From positions 4,763,501 to 4,827,500 of the forward strand of contig OW203992.1 of NCBI GenBank assembly GCA_934047225.1: a stretch of DNA of 64,000 nt. The letters run 5' to 3'. Of this stretch, positions 23,470-34,825 are shown one piece after another (the stretch's first letter is position 1; each line of letters starts with the position of its first letter). This DNA comes from Ypsolopha sequella (Eukaryota; Arthropoda; Insecta; Lepidoptera; Ypsolophidae). The notes below the pieces were generated by a model, which was not told the origin of the DNA, did no database searches, and saw only the letters and a list, made by a program, of their open reading frames with translations. The position numbers and the translations under genes were made by a program.

Positions 23470-26086
23470 TTAATCTGTCAATGTTTTCATGTTTTGTAAA
23501 AGGTAAGTTTTATATAACTTCGCGAATTTATTTTTATTTTGTTCAGATCTTATATGAATAGGCATTTCATTATATAACATTGGAATTTTGCGCTTTAACA
23601 TTCTGCCGCCAAAATAGTTATTCACTTTTACAGTTTCATATTTCCCTTGCGCAGCAGCTCTCGTGTTGAGCCCATGCTGTTTAGGTATCTTATGATCTGG
23701 GGTGCTATGGCTATTTACTGCTATTATATATTTATATTTTAATGAAGCCGGTAGAATTTTACAGATTGAGTACAATATTTTGATATTATTTTTGTGTTTT
23801 TTTCTAATATTTTTACTGACTAGGAATTTTAAAAATTTTATTTGTATATTTTCAATCTTATCCATGTATGTTTTGAATATAGATCCATAGCAGTCCAGAC
23901 CATAAGATATAATTGAATCAACCAAAGACATATATATAGTTTTTAGCACGGAAATTGGTACTTTGTAACTGAGATGTTTGAATTTAAATAACAATATGCG
24001 TAGCTTATTTAATATTTTTTCTATATGTTTAGTCCAGCCCATATTTTCATCGATACACATTCCTAGGTATGTAACACATGGAACTTGCTTTATTGTTTTA
24101 CATTTACAATTAGATAACTTATTATGGAAACAGTTATAGTCGTGTGCAACAAGGTTGCATGAAGAGTCCGGGGTGCAAGAGTACGGAGACCGTATGACAA
24201 GGAGGTTAGTTTTTTCGGCATTGAGTACGATTCCATTATCGTGCGACCATCGCACTACGTTGTCGATATCCTCCTGCACGAGACGCGAGACCTCGTCCAT
24301 GTCGCGGCCGGCCCGCAAGGTGCACAGGTCGTCCGCGAACATGTACGCTGAGCAATGGCGGACCACGTTGCACAGGCTGTTCACGTGCATCAGGTAGCAC
24401 AACGGGCCACAGCCGGAACCCTCCTCGCCCACTCTTACCCGGTAGGAGCGGTCCGTCAAGTACTCGCGGTACCAGCTGTTGATCGGTCCGCTGATCCCGC
24501 ACTCCGCCATGGCCCCAAGCAGCGTCTCGTGCCGAAGGGTATCAAACGCCTTTTTAAAGTCGAAAAATACAGCAACAACAAATTTTTTGTCGTTGAGGTA
24601 ACTGTTAATTTCATCTGTAAATTTTACAAGTAATGTTGATGTACTTTTATCCTTCTGAAAGCCGTGCTGACAATCGTTTATAATTGTATGCTCATTAAGG
24701 AATCGATTTTGTTGGTTAATAATACATTTTTCTATGATCTTTTCTATACTAGATAAGATAGCTGTAGGTCTGTAGTTAGCATAATTTTTATGATCACCCT
24801 TTTTATAAATAGGTCGCACTGTGGCTTCTTTTAATTTTTGAGGAAATTTTGAATATTTGATACATAAATTAATTAAGTGAGCTATGACTGGGCTTATTTG
24901 TTCACTAATATATCTCAGGTCCCTCATACGTATACCGTCTGACCCTGCCGATTTTTTATCGCTCATTTTCTTTATGACTTTAAGAACCTCCTTGCTACTC
25001 ACCGTTCTCCACCTCATCGAGACACAGGCCTCCTTTCGATAATCAGGGCGGTTTAAGAAAGTCTCGTTACAATCATGAATTATGCTATCGATGTCATTTT
25101 TAAATGTAGTTGCAAAGTTATTACATATCTCTTGTTTTGTATTTCCTGACATGTGTTTTAATATTACATCATCTGTTGACCTTTTTTTATTACCAAGTAT
25201 TCTATTTATATTATCCCATATTTTCTTTACATTGCCATTACATTCTAAAATTTGTTGTTTCTCATGTTCATTTCTTATTTTAGAGAACAGCTTTGTACAC
25301 TTATTTCTGTATTTTGTATAATTTAATCTTTTTAACATGTTTGATTTATCTTGGAACCATATCATAAACAGTTTATCCCTCTCTAATACCATTTTCTTCA
25401 TTTTATTGTTTACCCAACCTTTTGAGTCCCTTCCACTTGATTTAACTTGTTTAATCTGGTAACTTGATTCGTAAACATTAGTAAATATTTCATAAAGTTG
25501 ATTGTAAAGTTCTAACGGACAATTAATTTTCAATAAATGTTTAAATTCGATTGAGGCTAGCTTTTCATAAACAAGTTTGTTATCAAGCAGGCGGCGCGTC
25601 ACTGTCCCCCCCCGCCGCACGTCTCCGCCCGCGTCCGTGCCCCGGTGTGAGTCAGTGGTCGCCCCCAGGGAATCCAAATTCTCATTATTAAAATCATCGC
25701 TGTTTATAGCAACAGCGGTGCAGTAATGGTCCGCCATTTTATACTCTAATACGGCTGAATAAAGTTCATCACGCGGGCATCTTACGAATATGTGATCAAG
25801 GCATGATTCTACTATTTCGCCTTTTAAGATTTCTCTTCTAGTTACGTTAGTGATGCACTTAGAATAGCCATATTCCGACAATAAATTCTCATAGGTTAAG
25901 ACATTATTATTACTAGTGTCTAATAGATTTATATTTATATCGCCGCAGATTATAATCTTTTTCTTGCTAGGTAGGTTTTTTAATAACAATTTTAATTCGT
26001 CTAGAAATTTACACAATTTGTTTTGTTGGTTAATTTTATTTTGTTGAAATTTCTGTATATTATGGTACATAATATACAGAAATTTC
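23470..26086 (-). pseudogene. LINE ORF2: partial APE endonuclease plus reverse transcriptase
   Basis: This is a long open frame of about 870 codons. It opens with the C-terminal part of an APE-like endonuclease: ICGDININ at residues 47-54, SCLDHIF at 95-101, MADHYC at 118-123. A linker follows, then the RT: SAGSDGI (380-386), ILSSIEKIIEK, HGFQKDKST (475-483), FFDFKKAFD (508-516), FADD (584-587), LNAEKTNLLVI, YLGMCIDENMGW. The usual RT box GVPQGS is not present; the sequence passes directly from VGEEGS to GCGPLCYL, so a short in-frame piece appears lost. No methionine start is credible at the 5' edge: the frame begins with a TTG inside the junction palindrome. The protein is probably inactive even though the frame is open. 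Confidence 0.88.
26046..26086. repeat. Perfect 19-bp inverted repeat at the LINE 5' junction
   Basis: GAAATTTCTGTATATTATG, a 3-base spacer and the exact complement follow one another. The inner arm is LINE coding sequence (HNIQKF). The outer arm is its inverted duplicate at the truncation point. Confidence 0.9.
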
Positions 26087-26438
26087 AAATTCCTAACTGC
26101 TTTGGCCTTTGAGATAGACCTCGTAACAAAAATGGTCTAAAAATGGCAACTTTGACAGCCCCCATTACTTTATTTTTATACTCTACTTAATGAGTATAAC
26201 ATTGACAACCCACATACTAGGGTAAGAAAAAAAATTTTTTTTTCTGCCCCATTTTCATGAAAAATAATTTAATTTAATTACACTTTAAATTCAAAATTCG
26301 GTTTTGGGTCAACATTTTACACAACATGAAAAAAAATTAGGTTTCTATCTCATTCAGCCTAAGAGCTAGAGACCCGTGACAAACGGACAGACAGCCGGAC
26401 AGCGATTTGCCCTTTGGGTACGGAACCTTAAAAAGCAA
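26087..26438 (+). repeat. Right part of the split short repeat
   Basis: It contains CAAAATTCGGTTTTGGGTCA, GACAAACGGACAGACAGCCG and the terminal 'TTTGGGTACGGAACC'. The 27420-27761 copy carries the same words in reverse complement. Confidence 0.65.
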
Positions 26439-26877
26439 AGTACTATTAAATTAGTACATCTTAATCAGGTATAGTAAGAAGGCTTATTCAAGTCGTATAT
26501 TGAAATCCGAGGCAGTGATACCCAACAAACTAAAAGTGATACCCCACAAATTTACACATTTCATATTTCAGTAGAAATAGAGAATGTTTGCGAGATACTA
26601 AAATTGGAAACGTTCCGAAATATCACGTATGTTCGTAAATATACAGTTCCTGTTGAAAGCGGGGATCACAATATAGTAATTAGAGGGTAGCAATTCATTG
26701 AGTGACACGACTCACTCGAATAACAATGAGGGGCAGTAGTTGAATACTTGTATACCTATATTGTATAGGAGAATGTATACACAGTTAACTATCCGAGTTA
26801 ATGTCTCGTTTTAGAATAATGCTAGTGAATTATGTGGATTTCATCTATCCGCGGTGTATTCAGAGTACATAATGGTA

Positions 26878-27033
26878 TCGATTCGGTGCAGGTGTAGCAC
26901 ATCTTAACTTATTTGACAGGAATAGACTTAATTTAAGCGTTCTGTCCTTGTGTTTTCGATAAAGAAAGAAAAGGACAGGACGCTTAAAATAAGGTAAGTT
27001 CTGTCAAATAAGTTAAGTCGTTTCACGCCGAAT
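26878..27033. mobile_element. Foldback MITE, ATTTGACAG family, copy 1
   Basis: TTAACTTATTTGACAGGAAT on the left pairs with ACTTCTGTCAAATAAGTTAA-type sequence on the right. Related copies are at 55181-55319 and 62729-62868. Confidence 0.7.
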
Positions 27034-27089
27034 ATGTATCTACGGATTGAAAAGACTTTAGATTTCATACCACTTGTTTTATTTTTAAG

Positions 27090-27377
27090 TATAGTACGTT
27101 TCAAATACCAAGGCCCCATTGCACTTTAGATGGTCATTAGGCGTTAACAATAGGATCAGTGATAACAAAAGATACCTAGCCAGATACGCGTGCCAATTTG
27201 AAGTGCTCCAAATTAGATAACAAAAGGCAAACATTATGGGCCGCATTGTTAAGTTTCTAGTGCAATAGGGCCTTGGTATTTGAAACGTACTTTATCTTTT
27301 GTTATCACTAATCCTATTGTTAACGCCTAATGACCGTCTAAAGTGCAATGGGGCCTTGGTATTTGAAACGTACTATA
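27090..27377. mobile_element. Foldback element with ~82-bp arms
   Basis: The left arm begins TATAGTACGTTTCAAATACC AAGGCCCCATTG and the right arm ends with its complement. Arms match through GGCGTTAACAATAGGAT. A third partial copy of the terminal words (CCTTGGTATTTGAAACGTAC) lies inside at about 27270-27290, so the right half may hold a second end. TA at both edges hints at a TA target. Confidence 0.8.
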
Positions 27378-27419
27378 GAGATATAGATTTTCATATCTTT
27401 ACCAGATTTCGTCAATAAT

Positions 27420-27861
27420 TTTGCACACATTTCATTTTCAAGTTCCGTACACAAAGGGCAAAACGGAGTCCTATAAATGTCACTTTGCCGTCTTTTTATC
27501 TATCCATCCGTATGTCAGGGTCTCTAATTTCGTAGACGGAATGAGTTACAAATATGAAATTTTGATATTTTGTTAAAAATGTTGACCCAAAACCGAATAT
27601 TCAGTAAAAATACCGCAATACGCTTCATTTCGAAGTTTTGTTTTGTATATTTCGTAGATAAGTTTGACAGTTTTGTTCAAATTATTTAAGTCTATAACTT
27701 ATTTGATTGCAGGAACCCTCAGGGCGCGACTCGTTCTATAGCACTTGACCGGTTTTTAGTGTTCCGTACCCAAATGGTAACCAACGGGACCCTATTGCTA
27801 AGACTCCGCTGTTCGTCCGTCTGTCACCGAGCTGTATCTCATGAACCGTGATAGTTAGTAC
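27420..27861 (-). repeat. Two abutting copies of the TTCCGTACCC short repeat
   Basis: 27420-27761 runs from AGTTCCGTACACAAAGGGC to GGGCGCGACTCG...TTGACCGGTTTTT. At 27762 a second copy starts (GTTCCGTACCCAAATGG, ACCCTATTGCTAAGACTCCG) and stops at 27861 where the next MITE begins. Confidence 0.65.
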
Positions 27862-27864
27862 ACA

Positions 27865-28115
27865 GTCATCGTCCAAATTCATACTGGTGGCTTGGTAAGT
27901 GATCAGTATCTTGGATCAATAAGAATTTTTGTGAAATTTGTAAAATGAAATTTCGGCTTACCATAGAAATTCACTTCCAGTTCCGAGTAAATCACTATGG
28001 GAAGTCAAAATTTCATTTTACGAATTTCACAAAAATTATTACTGATCCAAGATACTGATCACTTATCAAGGCTCAAGTATGAATTTGGACGATGATCAAA
28101 AAGTCACCTTGTATA
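27865..28115. mobile_element. Foldback MITE, GATGATCAAAAAGTCACC family, copy 1
   Basis: ATCGTCCAAATTCATACTGG on the left pairs with 'TATGAATTTGGACGATGAT' on the right; inner arms pair around TTTCGG / CAAAATTTCA. The right end retains AAAAAGTCACCTTGTATA but the left end lacks it, so this copy is truncated by about 16 bases. Confidence 0.8.
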
Positions 28116-28644
28116 TACCCAATAGTACCAATATTTTTCCCTAGATTTTAATTGAATTGTTTACTAGTTCAAACAAGAGGTATAAAAATGTGTTTGACTG
28201 TGTAAAAAGCTTTGTGCACACAGAAATTTTAATTATAAATTACACAATAAAACTTATGTTCAATGGCGTGCTTATATCAATAATGAGATTTCTTACTATG
28301 CAACTGCTTATAACTATTCTCCCGCTCTTTAAAGGTATTTGAAATGATTTTGTAAAAATATGCTTCCCTCTTCGGTATCTTCGCTGTAGATCACGGTATG
28401 GTAGCATCTTGCAATGTATGATGCATGGAGGATATCGAAAATAGATTTTTCCATTTTCTAGATTAAAATCGACCACTTTTCTGAACTGAAGGTGGTAACT
28501 CATTTTAAACTGGAGTTTATAAGTGTTTTAACTTTTGAAATTAAAGTGATTATTATTGTGTCAATGTGACAAAGACAGAAAGTTAATGAAATAGAAAAGG
28601 TAGATTTGAAAAATTAGATTTTTTAAATTATTATTTCAATAAAA

Positions 28645-28795
28645 CTTACAGCAGCAGTATAACTCAGTCGTTAGGACGCCAGGTTCGCAATCTTGAGACT
28701 AGTCAAGACCCAAGTTCTAATCCCGCCCATTAGAGCGTGCACCAGTGAGTTTTTGGAATTTATGTGCATAGTATTTGTTTTCTAGTCACTTGCTT
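28645..28795 (+). repeat. tRNA-derived SINE, 5' half
   Basis: CAGCAGTATAACTCAGTCGT, CAATCTTGAGACTAG, CCCAAGTTCTAATCCC and GTGCACCAGTGAGTTTTTGG match the head and first body segment of the 16760 SINE. Confidence 0.6.
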
Positions 28796-29417
28796 ACGGT
28801 GAAGGAATACACATACATACTCTGCCCTTAACCCAGCATTAAAACACAGTAATATAAAATATATTTAAACTTTATATAAATAAATAAGAAAATTAACTTA
28901 CTTCATTGTGTCTTGTAAAGTAAATTGGGTTTAAAAATACTATATTTCCTCTTCAAAAATCACGCAGTATTCATGCTAAATCAGTTTAAAAACGTAACAA
29001 AGAAATTTATTCAAAAAATAACTTGAGTTCACATATAGGTAACGTGATATAATCGGAACTCATAAGCTTTATTGAATTTTGAAATCCTCGATCCACACGA
29101 CTCTTTGGTTTGACTATCAGAGTTCAAGTCTATATTTATAATTAAGATAATTTTTCACATAAAAAAATATGGATAAAAATTAAGAAAGAATTTAAGGCAT
29201 AACCATAAGTTTTACTTTGAACATCGTTTACTTAATTTAAACTAGGTAAGTTGAAAAAAACTATGTAAGCTTTCAGGTTTGGATTATAACTGAAGTTGAA
29301 AATTATTTTGATTGCAAGTTCTGAATAATATTTATTGTGTAGTTTCAACTATGAACTAATATTATTAATAACTCATCAAAATATTTATCATATTTACTAA
29401 ATATTTTTTATAAAAGA

Positions 29418-29562
29418 AGTGGTGTGTCAGGATCGTAGTAGACGGAAATCTGTACTTTTGTACTTTACTTTACTTTTGTAAAGTAAAGTACAAATCTGTA
29501 GTCTGTAGTAAATCTGTAGTCTCTGCCTACCCATCTGGGATACAGGCGTGAGTATATGTATG
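29418..29562 (+). repeat. LINE 3'-end fragment with internal TACTTT hairpin
   Basis: GTCAGGATCGTAGTAGACGG and the CTCTGCCTACCCATCTGGGA end match 1006 and 45955. An inserted short inverted stretch (TGTACTTTACTTTACTTTTG / CAAAAG-type complement) splits it. Confidence 0.45.
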
Positions 29563-30219
29563 TATGTATATCTGCATTTTTTTTTAATAAATCTTCGTCC
29601 TATTTACTTTCGTACAACGTGGGCCAAACTTCGTGGCCCAATACGTCAACAATCGGTCTCCCCACCTGCAAGTTACTGCTAAAGAGAAAATCATATTTTT
29701 CAGGATCCTCCCGTAAGTTACGGGAAAATGGACCGGCGAACTGAATTGCTGTAAAAGTTTTTTAATGTCCTTTATTGCTTTGTTCACGTTGTTAAAGTTT
29801 TGCCATAAAATGGCCTAAGTACACTTGCTTATAAGTTTCAGCATTTCTTTCTATATCGATTAGCATTTCGATGCATAGTTAAGTTATTAATTATATATAG
29901 TCTTAAGGTGTTGTCAAACAGAAATGGGTCAAAAAAGTTTTTTTACAGCATTGTATCAAACATATACGTATCAAAAAAATGTACCAGAAAATATTAAATT
30001 AGCTTTTGTCCGCACCTTCACCCTAAGAAGTTGTTGTGTCAAAAAATATAATAGAATAGAAAAGAAGTTTTTGTTTTTCAAAATAATACATAGGGTTTTA
30101 AGACTTTTAAGTAAAATAAATATTTCTTACATTTTTAAGCATTCAGGTGAATACAAAATGATCAAAGACAAGGCAAGTTAAGCTGGCAGATTAATAGCAG
30201 CAAAGATTTCAAAAGTTTA

Positions 30220-30487
30220 GATGAGACCTGGCACCTAAAATCTATTGCATTGTTTTTGAATGTGTTTTGAATGTGAAATGTCACACTTTTGGCTTTATTC
30301 GTATTTCTTGAAATGTTAGTTTACTTTAAAAATGCACACGACGGCATATTGAGACCCTTTTCTCGTAAAAATTCATTAAAGCGTCCAACTATCACTGTGA
30401 TCAAATGAGCACTGATTCCAAACGTGTGAGCATCACCCATTTAAAGGTGAAACATTTTAGTGCTGTCATACTACGGTAAGGGCCTAC
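30220..30487 (-). repeat. Dispersed repeat, inverted relative to 22610-22890
   Basis: It carries CACCTAAAATCTATTGCATT, 'GCGTCCAACTATCACTGTG', CCAAACGTGTGAGC and 'GCTGTCATACTACGGTAAGG'. Confidence 0.7.
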
Positions 30488-31754
30488 CTTAACTTTGGAA
30501 ATCTTTGAATAGCAGCCGATTTTCAGTCAAAGCTAAACATCGGACTAAAATAAATTGGAACACAGCTAATAATAACTAAACCACAAAAAACTTAAAGTCA
30601 CATGTAAATTGTTCGAAATTAAGTTACATCGTCACATGTGAGATACTCATATATCACAATAAGTTAATAAAAAACAAATAATACAGAATAAGGAAGTGAT
30701 CCCAAGAGCCAAGGATTGCTTTGAGAGCAGCCATCTTTTACATTTCGTTCGAAAAGTAACGAGATACCAAGCAAATACTGGAGATTGAATAAGCCCTTAG
30801 CCACGAGGTGATCACAAATAACAATGTCATCTTAATCAATAAGACACATTTAAAAAATGATATTACTTTTTTTCTACTACCTTTATGAAAAAATTCCATT
30901 TAATACTCGAAATTAGTTTTGAAAATCGAACTTTCCGGGCCCCGTTGCGGAATGAATATCAGGTCCTCAGAATAAGGAATACAAATAGAAGCCTGACTAA
31001 AATAAGAACTGGGCATTAGCCATTGTACTCATCTAACGTAAATTACTCCTGTGTACGAGTGAATGAAACGACGGACCGCGCTTACTTTATATTTTTTCCT
31101 GGTGTGTCACTAGATTGAACCAAACAAATGTCAGATGGATGTAATTTGGATGTATTTTAAAAATTATAAAACCATCAAATTAAATATGTCTCATCATTGT
31201 ATCGTTGTGTTGTAATATCGTACGTTGCGTGCATCACATCTTAATTTGGTGGCATCGAAATGTCTATTGCATTTTGCGAAAGTTTACAGCTTCACCGAGA
31301 GAAATTAAATATTTTGGTGCCTTCCTCTCAAAATTCGTGAAAGTGTGATTTATTATTGTTTGTGTAGATTGTTTTTTTAACATTGTAATAAAATGTCTTG
31401 TGCGATTGAAGGCTGTTAATCGCATACAGGAAGAAAAGAAAACAACAATGAAGCAATATCATTTCATCGGTGAGTTCTGATAGTTTTTATGTTAATAAGT
31501 TGCAGGATCATACCTAAAACTCAGAAACAATAAAATAGTAATTCTTGTAAATCATACTCGTGTTCAATACTACACCGATATTTGCCTGTTTTATATAGAT
31601 TTTCTGCCGACTACGAGAGGTTATGTTTTTTCGTATAGTGATGTACTAAAGTCCGTGTGGCAAACTATCGAACATTGGTTCCCGCGGCAGCCGTGCATAA
31701 AGGATATTAGATTAATGAGAGGTTTTCTTTTTGAGTATTAAAAAAAAAACCTAG

Positions 31755-32300
31755 TTTCCCAGAACTCTGTAGATGGTGTTGAACTGACTACGTTGCTAGG
31801 TGCCAAAGCCAAAACGATTGAAAAAAAAAACATTGCGTCACGTCACGTCACGTCACATACGCTCGTTGGTTGATGACATGTGTGCTGAGCATATTATGTT
31901 ATGCTTTGTTATGGTCCGTCCAGGTTTAAAATGTACCATGGCTTGTACTCATTGCGCTTTACGACTTTCATCTTTAGGAAAAAGATGTATGCCTCCATTT
32001 TTATACAAATCCACAAGGCACAGACTTCTCTTCTTTTTCTCTTGGGACATTTTCTTTCTGGCTTAGAAAACTCATAAAAAGACTGCTAATTATTTTTTTC
32101 TTTTTCCTTGTTGTTATTATTTATTTATTTTCAAAATGTCATTGTGATGTGATGTGACAAAGACATTAATTACTTTTTTATGTACGTTTCGTTTTACGAT
32201 CTCAAAATTACATCCAAGTGCAATAATCAAAAAATTATGTGACGTTCCGTTCCTTGCAGTAACTTACCAAGTTCAGCGCCATCTATCCAGCGACTAGGGA
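31755..32300. mobile_element. Possible TIR element inside the THAP intron
   Basis: TGTAGATGGTGTTGAACTGA near 31768 resembles the complement of the right edge near 32270-32295 (ATAGATGGCGCTGAACTTGG). These could be imperfect TIRs enclosing the second THAP remnant. The same word TAGATGGCGCT occurs at 43240-43320. Boundaries and target duplication are not established. Confidence 0.4.
31853..32050 (-). pseudogene. Second THAP-domain remnant, opposite strand
   Basis: Read on the minus strand from 32050: MSQEKKKRSLCLVDLY, then GGIHLFPKDESRKAQ, an in-frame TGA where THAP proteins usually have Trp, VQAMVHFKP, and HNIICSAHM. The LFP motif and the C-x2-H (CSAH) are in THAP order and spacing. The second cysteine of the first pair is Tyr. 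It is clearly decayed and not a close copy of the plus-strand THAP. A (CGTCA)n stretch follows its 3' side at about 31835-31855. Confidence 0.6.
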
Positions 32301-33232
32301 AGAGTAAAAAAAAAAGAAAAGAAAATCCCTCATTGCAGCGCGAGTTAAAAGAAAAATAATGCCGAATAAATATCGCTATATTTTTTTGTTACAGATTTCC
32401 AAAAAGGGAAGAATTAAAAAGTAGGCTTAGACGAATAATTTGACCAAATTGGGCAATTAAAAAAAGCGGTCATATTTGTTCGAAACACTTTACGTCGGTT
32501 TCTTTTAGACCAAACGAAAATTTAAAATGGAGACTTTTAAAAGCAGATGCCTTACCAACGTTATATTTACCAGATACAGACACATTGGTAACCTTTAAAT
32601 AATTATGTATAATTGCATTATCAATCTTGTTTGTAGGTACGTGCTTGTACTACCTATGGATGTCTGTGGTGTAGAAAAGTGCATACTTCTATGTTCGCAA
32701 ATCGTTCTGAAAGACATTTTCGTACTTAGTGGTTGACAATAAAAGTACTTTGACAGGGTAGTTCTATCGTGAAATGAATTTTGGGAATGCTTATTGACTT
32801 GAACTGCGCATAATTTGATTTCCTATTACAGGTTATTAGGTATTTTAATCGTTCATTATTTGTTATTAGTTTTTATTCAAGATAAGTTGATGTTTATTTG
32901 ATAGAAATAAAAAAAAATGAAATTACCTCTGTAGTAATTGCGCTGTCATCGCTCATCATTAACATAATATTATTATTACGAATCCTATAAGTCTATGATT
33001 ATTATGATTTCTATTGTTGCGATTAATTCCTTCTTCCTTGATTGAACAAAGACGCGACATCAACGAACATCTATTTGATTGAGTTAAGAGGCGACTTAAA
33101 AAGTATCCACTTAAATAGTTTACGGTTGTATCTCTGATACAAGCAACAGCATTTTTTGTACTAGAAACAAGCACAATTTTGGACTTAACTTATGTACCTA
33201 CCTGCCTACGATATAGTAATTTGTACTTAATA

Positions 33233-33371
33233 ATAGTACATTACGATACGAGAGCGATGAAACGTTTTCTGACGAGTGTGAGTTTGCGGCACGAGCCGAA
33301 GGCGAGTGCTGCAATCACACGAGTCGAGAAAAAGTTTCTCGCACGAGTTTCGTATAATTTTTTATAGTACA
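33233..33371. mobile_element. Foldback MITE with CGAAGGCGAG core, copy 1
   Basis: AGTACATTACGATACGAGAG on the left pairs imperfectly with the complement CTCGCACGAGTTTCGTAT and TATAGTAC on the right. The core CACGAGCCGAAGGCGAGTGC is G+C-rich. Confidence 0.55.
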
Positions 33372-34194
33372 AGTGCGGAAAATGCCGACTTTACGCACGC
33401 TCAGCGTGCGTAAAGTGGTCATTTTACGCACGGTGTGCTATAAAAAATATTATGCTAAACGAAAGATATCCTTTTATTAATTCCTTATTTACACAATATA
33501 ACATGTGTCCCACTGGGGTAGACAGAGACCACTTTGCTATTAATTCTCTTGGCCTCCTTCCAAAGCAAGAGGATGTCACCAGAAAGGTCGGTGCCTCCTG
33601 CATTCTCTTTTTTTTTCACACTTTGATACGATATGATGTGTGGTAAGGATTGGTCACGGTTCATTTCGATTTGGTTTATTTATCGTAGTCAAAAATCGAC
33701 ATTGTTACATCACTAGCAAAGCAACGAACTAGTGACAACCTACCTAATTAAGAAAAAACTAATACATATCCATCTCTCTCTAACGCACTAGAATGTCGTA
33801 AGAAAATCAAGGATAGGTGTCTTTCTCCGCGTATTATTTTAGCCAGGTTTCTATTTGTATTCCTTATTCTGATATCAGGTCAGTTTGAAATGAAATTTAA
33901 TTTATTGCAAAATTAGGTTCTTTTTGACGTTTGTTTTTATTTCATGCTAAATTAGGTGTTTTTTGACGTCCTAAGTTTGTCTTTAGAATCGAAATTCCCT
34001 GCGTTCCGATTCACGACATAATCGATTATATCGCGTCTGACACTCTTTTTTCGCAAAATGATACTGGCCACAAATAAAAGGTGCCGGCCGAAGCCTGAAA
34101 AGAAAGGCAAAAACCGCGCCGCGCTTTGCAAAGTCTAAAACACCTACATTAAATTTGAAGGGAAAAATTCAATATTTAAATACATAAATCAGGT

Positions 34195-34353
34195 AGTAGA
34201 AAAAGTATCGTTTGCAACGAGTAAAAATAGGTTTTCTTACCCTCGGAATGTAAGCTTTCGACTTTCGCCTTCGGCTCACGTCGAAACTAGCTTCATTCCT
34301 CGGGTAATAAAATCCGCCATTTTGTACTCGTTACGAAATATACTATTTCTGAA
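34195..34353. mobile_element. Foldback MITE with GCCTTCGGCTC core
   Basis: GTATCGTTTGCAACGAGTA pairs with TACTCGTTACGAAATATAC, and CGGAATGTAAGC pairs with GCTTCATTCCTCG. Centre is TTCGCCTTCGGCTCACGTCG. Confidence 0.6.
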
Positions 34354-34825
34354 TAAAAGCGCTTCTTAATTTAACAAAGATCTACTACGTTGACGGAACT
34401 GAATCCAATACAAAACTGATGTTCAGCATTGTAGAGCCCCTTAAGAACTTAGCCTAAATTAAGAAATGATTAAGGAAGAAAAAGGGTACCGCATTTAATT
34501 GATCTGTGTCAAATAGGATATTTAGTCAAAGTACTCTTTTCACGAGCCATAACATATGAAACTAATTCTTACTGGGGACATGGTCAGTAATTTATAACAA
34601 GAAAGAAGAAATGCGCGCCGAATTAAATAATATCTCCATAATTGAAGTAAAATATAGTTTGCTACAATCTGAATACAAAGCTTATTGTATCGAGCCCTTT
34701 GTATACTCTAGCCCTTTGTATAGCTGTATCCATCACTGTTAGCTTGAATATGGCATCATCAAAGGTTATTCAATTTACGGTGTATTTGTATAGGTACCAG
34801 ACCTAGTAATTTATCTATATCTACA

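Larger units (their letters stand above)
23284..26086 (-). mobile_element. 5'-truncated LINE (CR1/Jockey-group)
   Basis: The sense strand is minus. The 3' end has a hairpin (CCACAAAACCAAG with TTGGTTTGTCTGTGG on the plus strand, 23340-23375) and an (ATTC)n tail at 23284-23303. The 5' end is truncated inside the endonuclease. The element sits inside an older short repeat (23075-23283 plus 26087-26438). Confidence 0.85.
31393..32602 (+). pseudogene. Two-exon THAP-domain pseudogene
   Basis: Exon 1 (31393-31469) reads MSCAIEGC, then an in-frame TAA, then SHTGRKENNNEAISFHR. A consensus donor GTGAGT starts at 31470. Exon 2 (32395-32602) follows a pyrimidine-rich tract and ACAG. The split codon restores the THAP hallmark FHRFP, then KREELKSRLRRII, an in-frame TGA, PNWAIKKSGHICSKHF, and LLKADALPTLYLP before a TAA. 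THAP is a C2CH zinc finger: the C-x4-C, the C-x2-H in ICSKHF and the terminal AVPTIF-like motif are all present. Two internal stops make this a pseudogene, yet splice sites and phase are intact. THAP domains are DNA-binding modules of P-element transposases and related host proteins. I cannot tell which this was; nothing resembling a P transposase follows in the window. Confidence 0.75.

Noticed and set aside
26086..26090. TTG at the LINE 5' edge as a real translation start
   Set aside because: It lies in the inverted junction scar, and the frame begins in the middle of the endonuclease domain. The copy is simply truncated.
31832..31860. CRE-like transcription factor site array (CGTCACGTCA...)
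   Set aside because: It is a short simple-sequence tract inside a transposon-derived intron, with no promoter context.
31800..32066. 88-codon plus-strand frame as a gene
   Set aside because: It is the antisense strand of the minus-strand THAP remnant.
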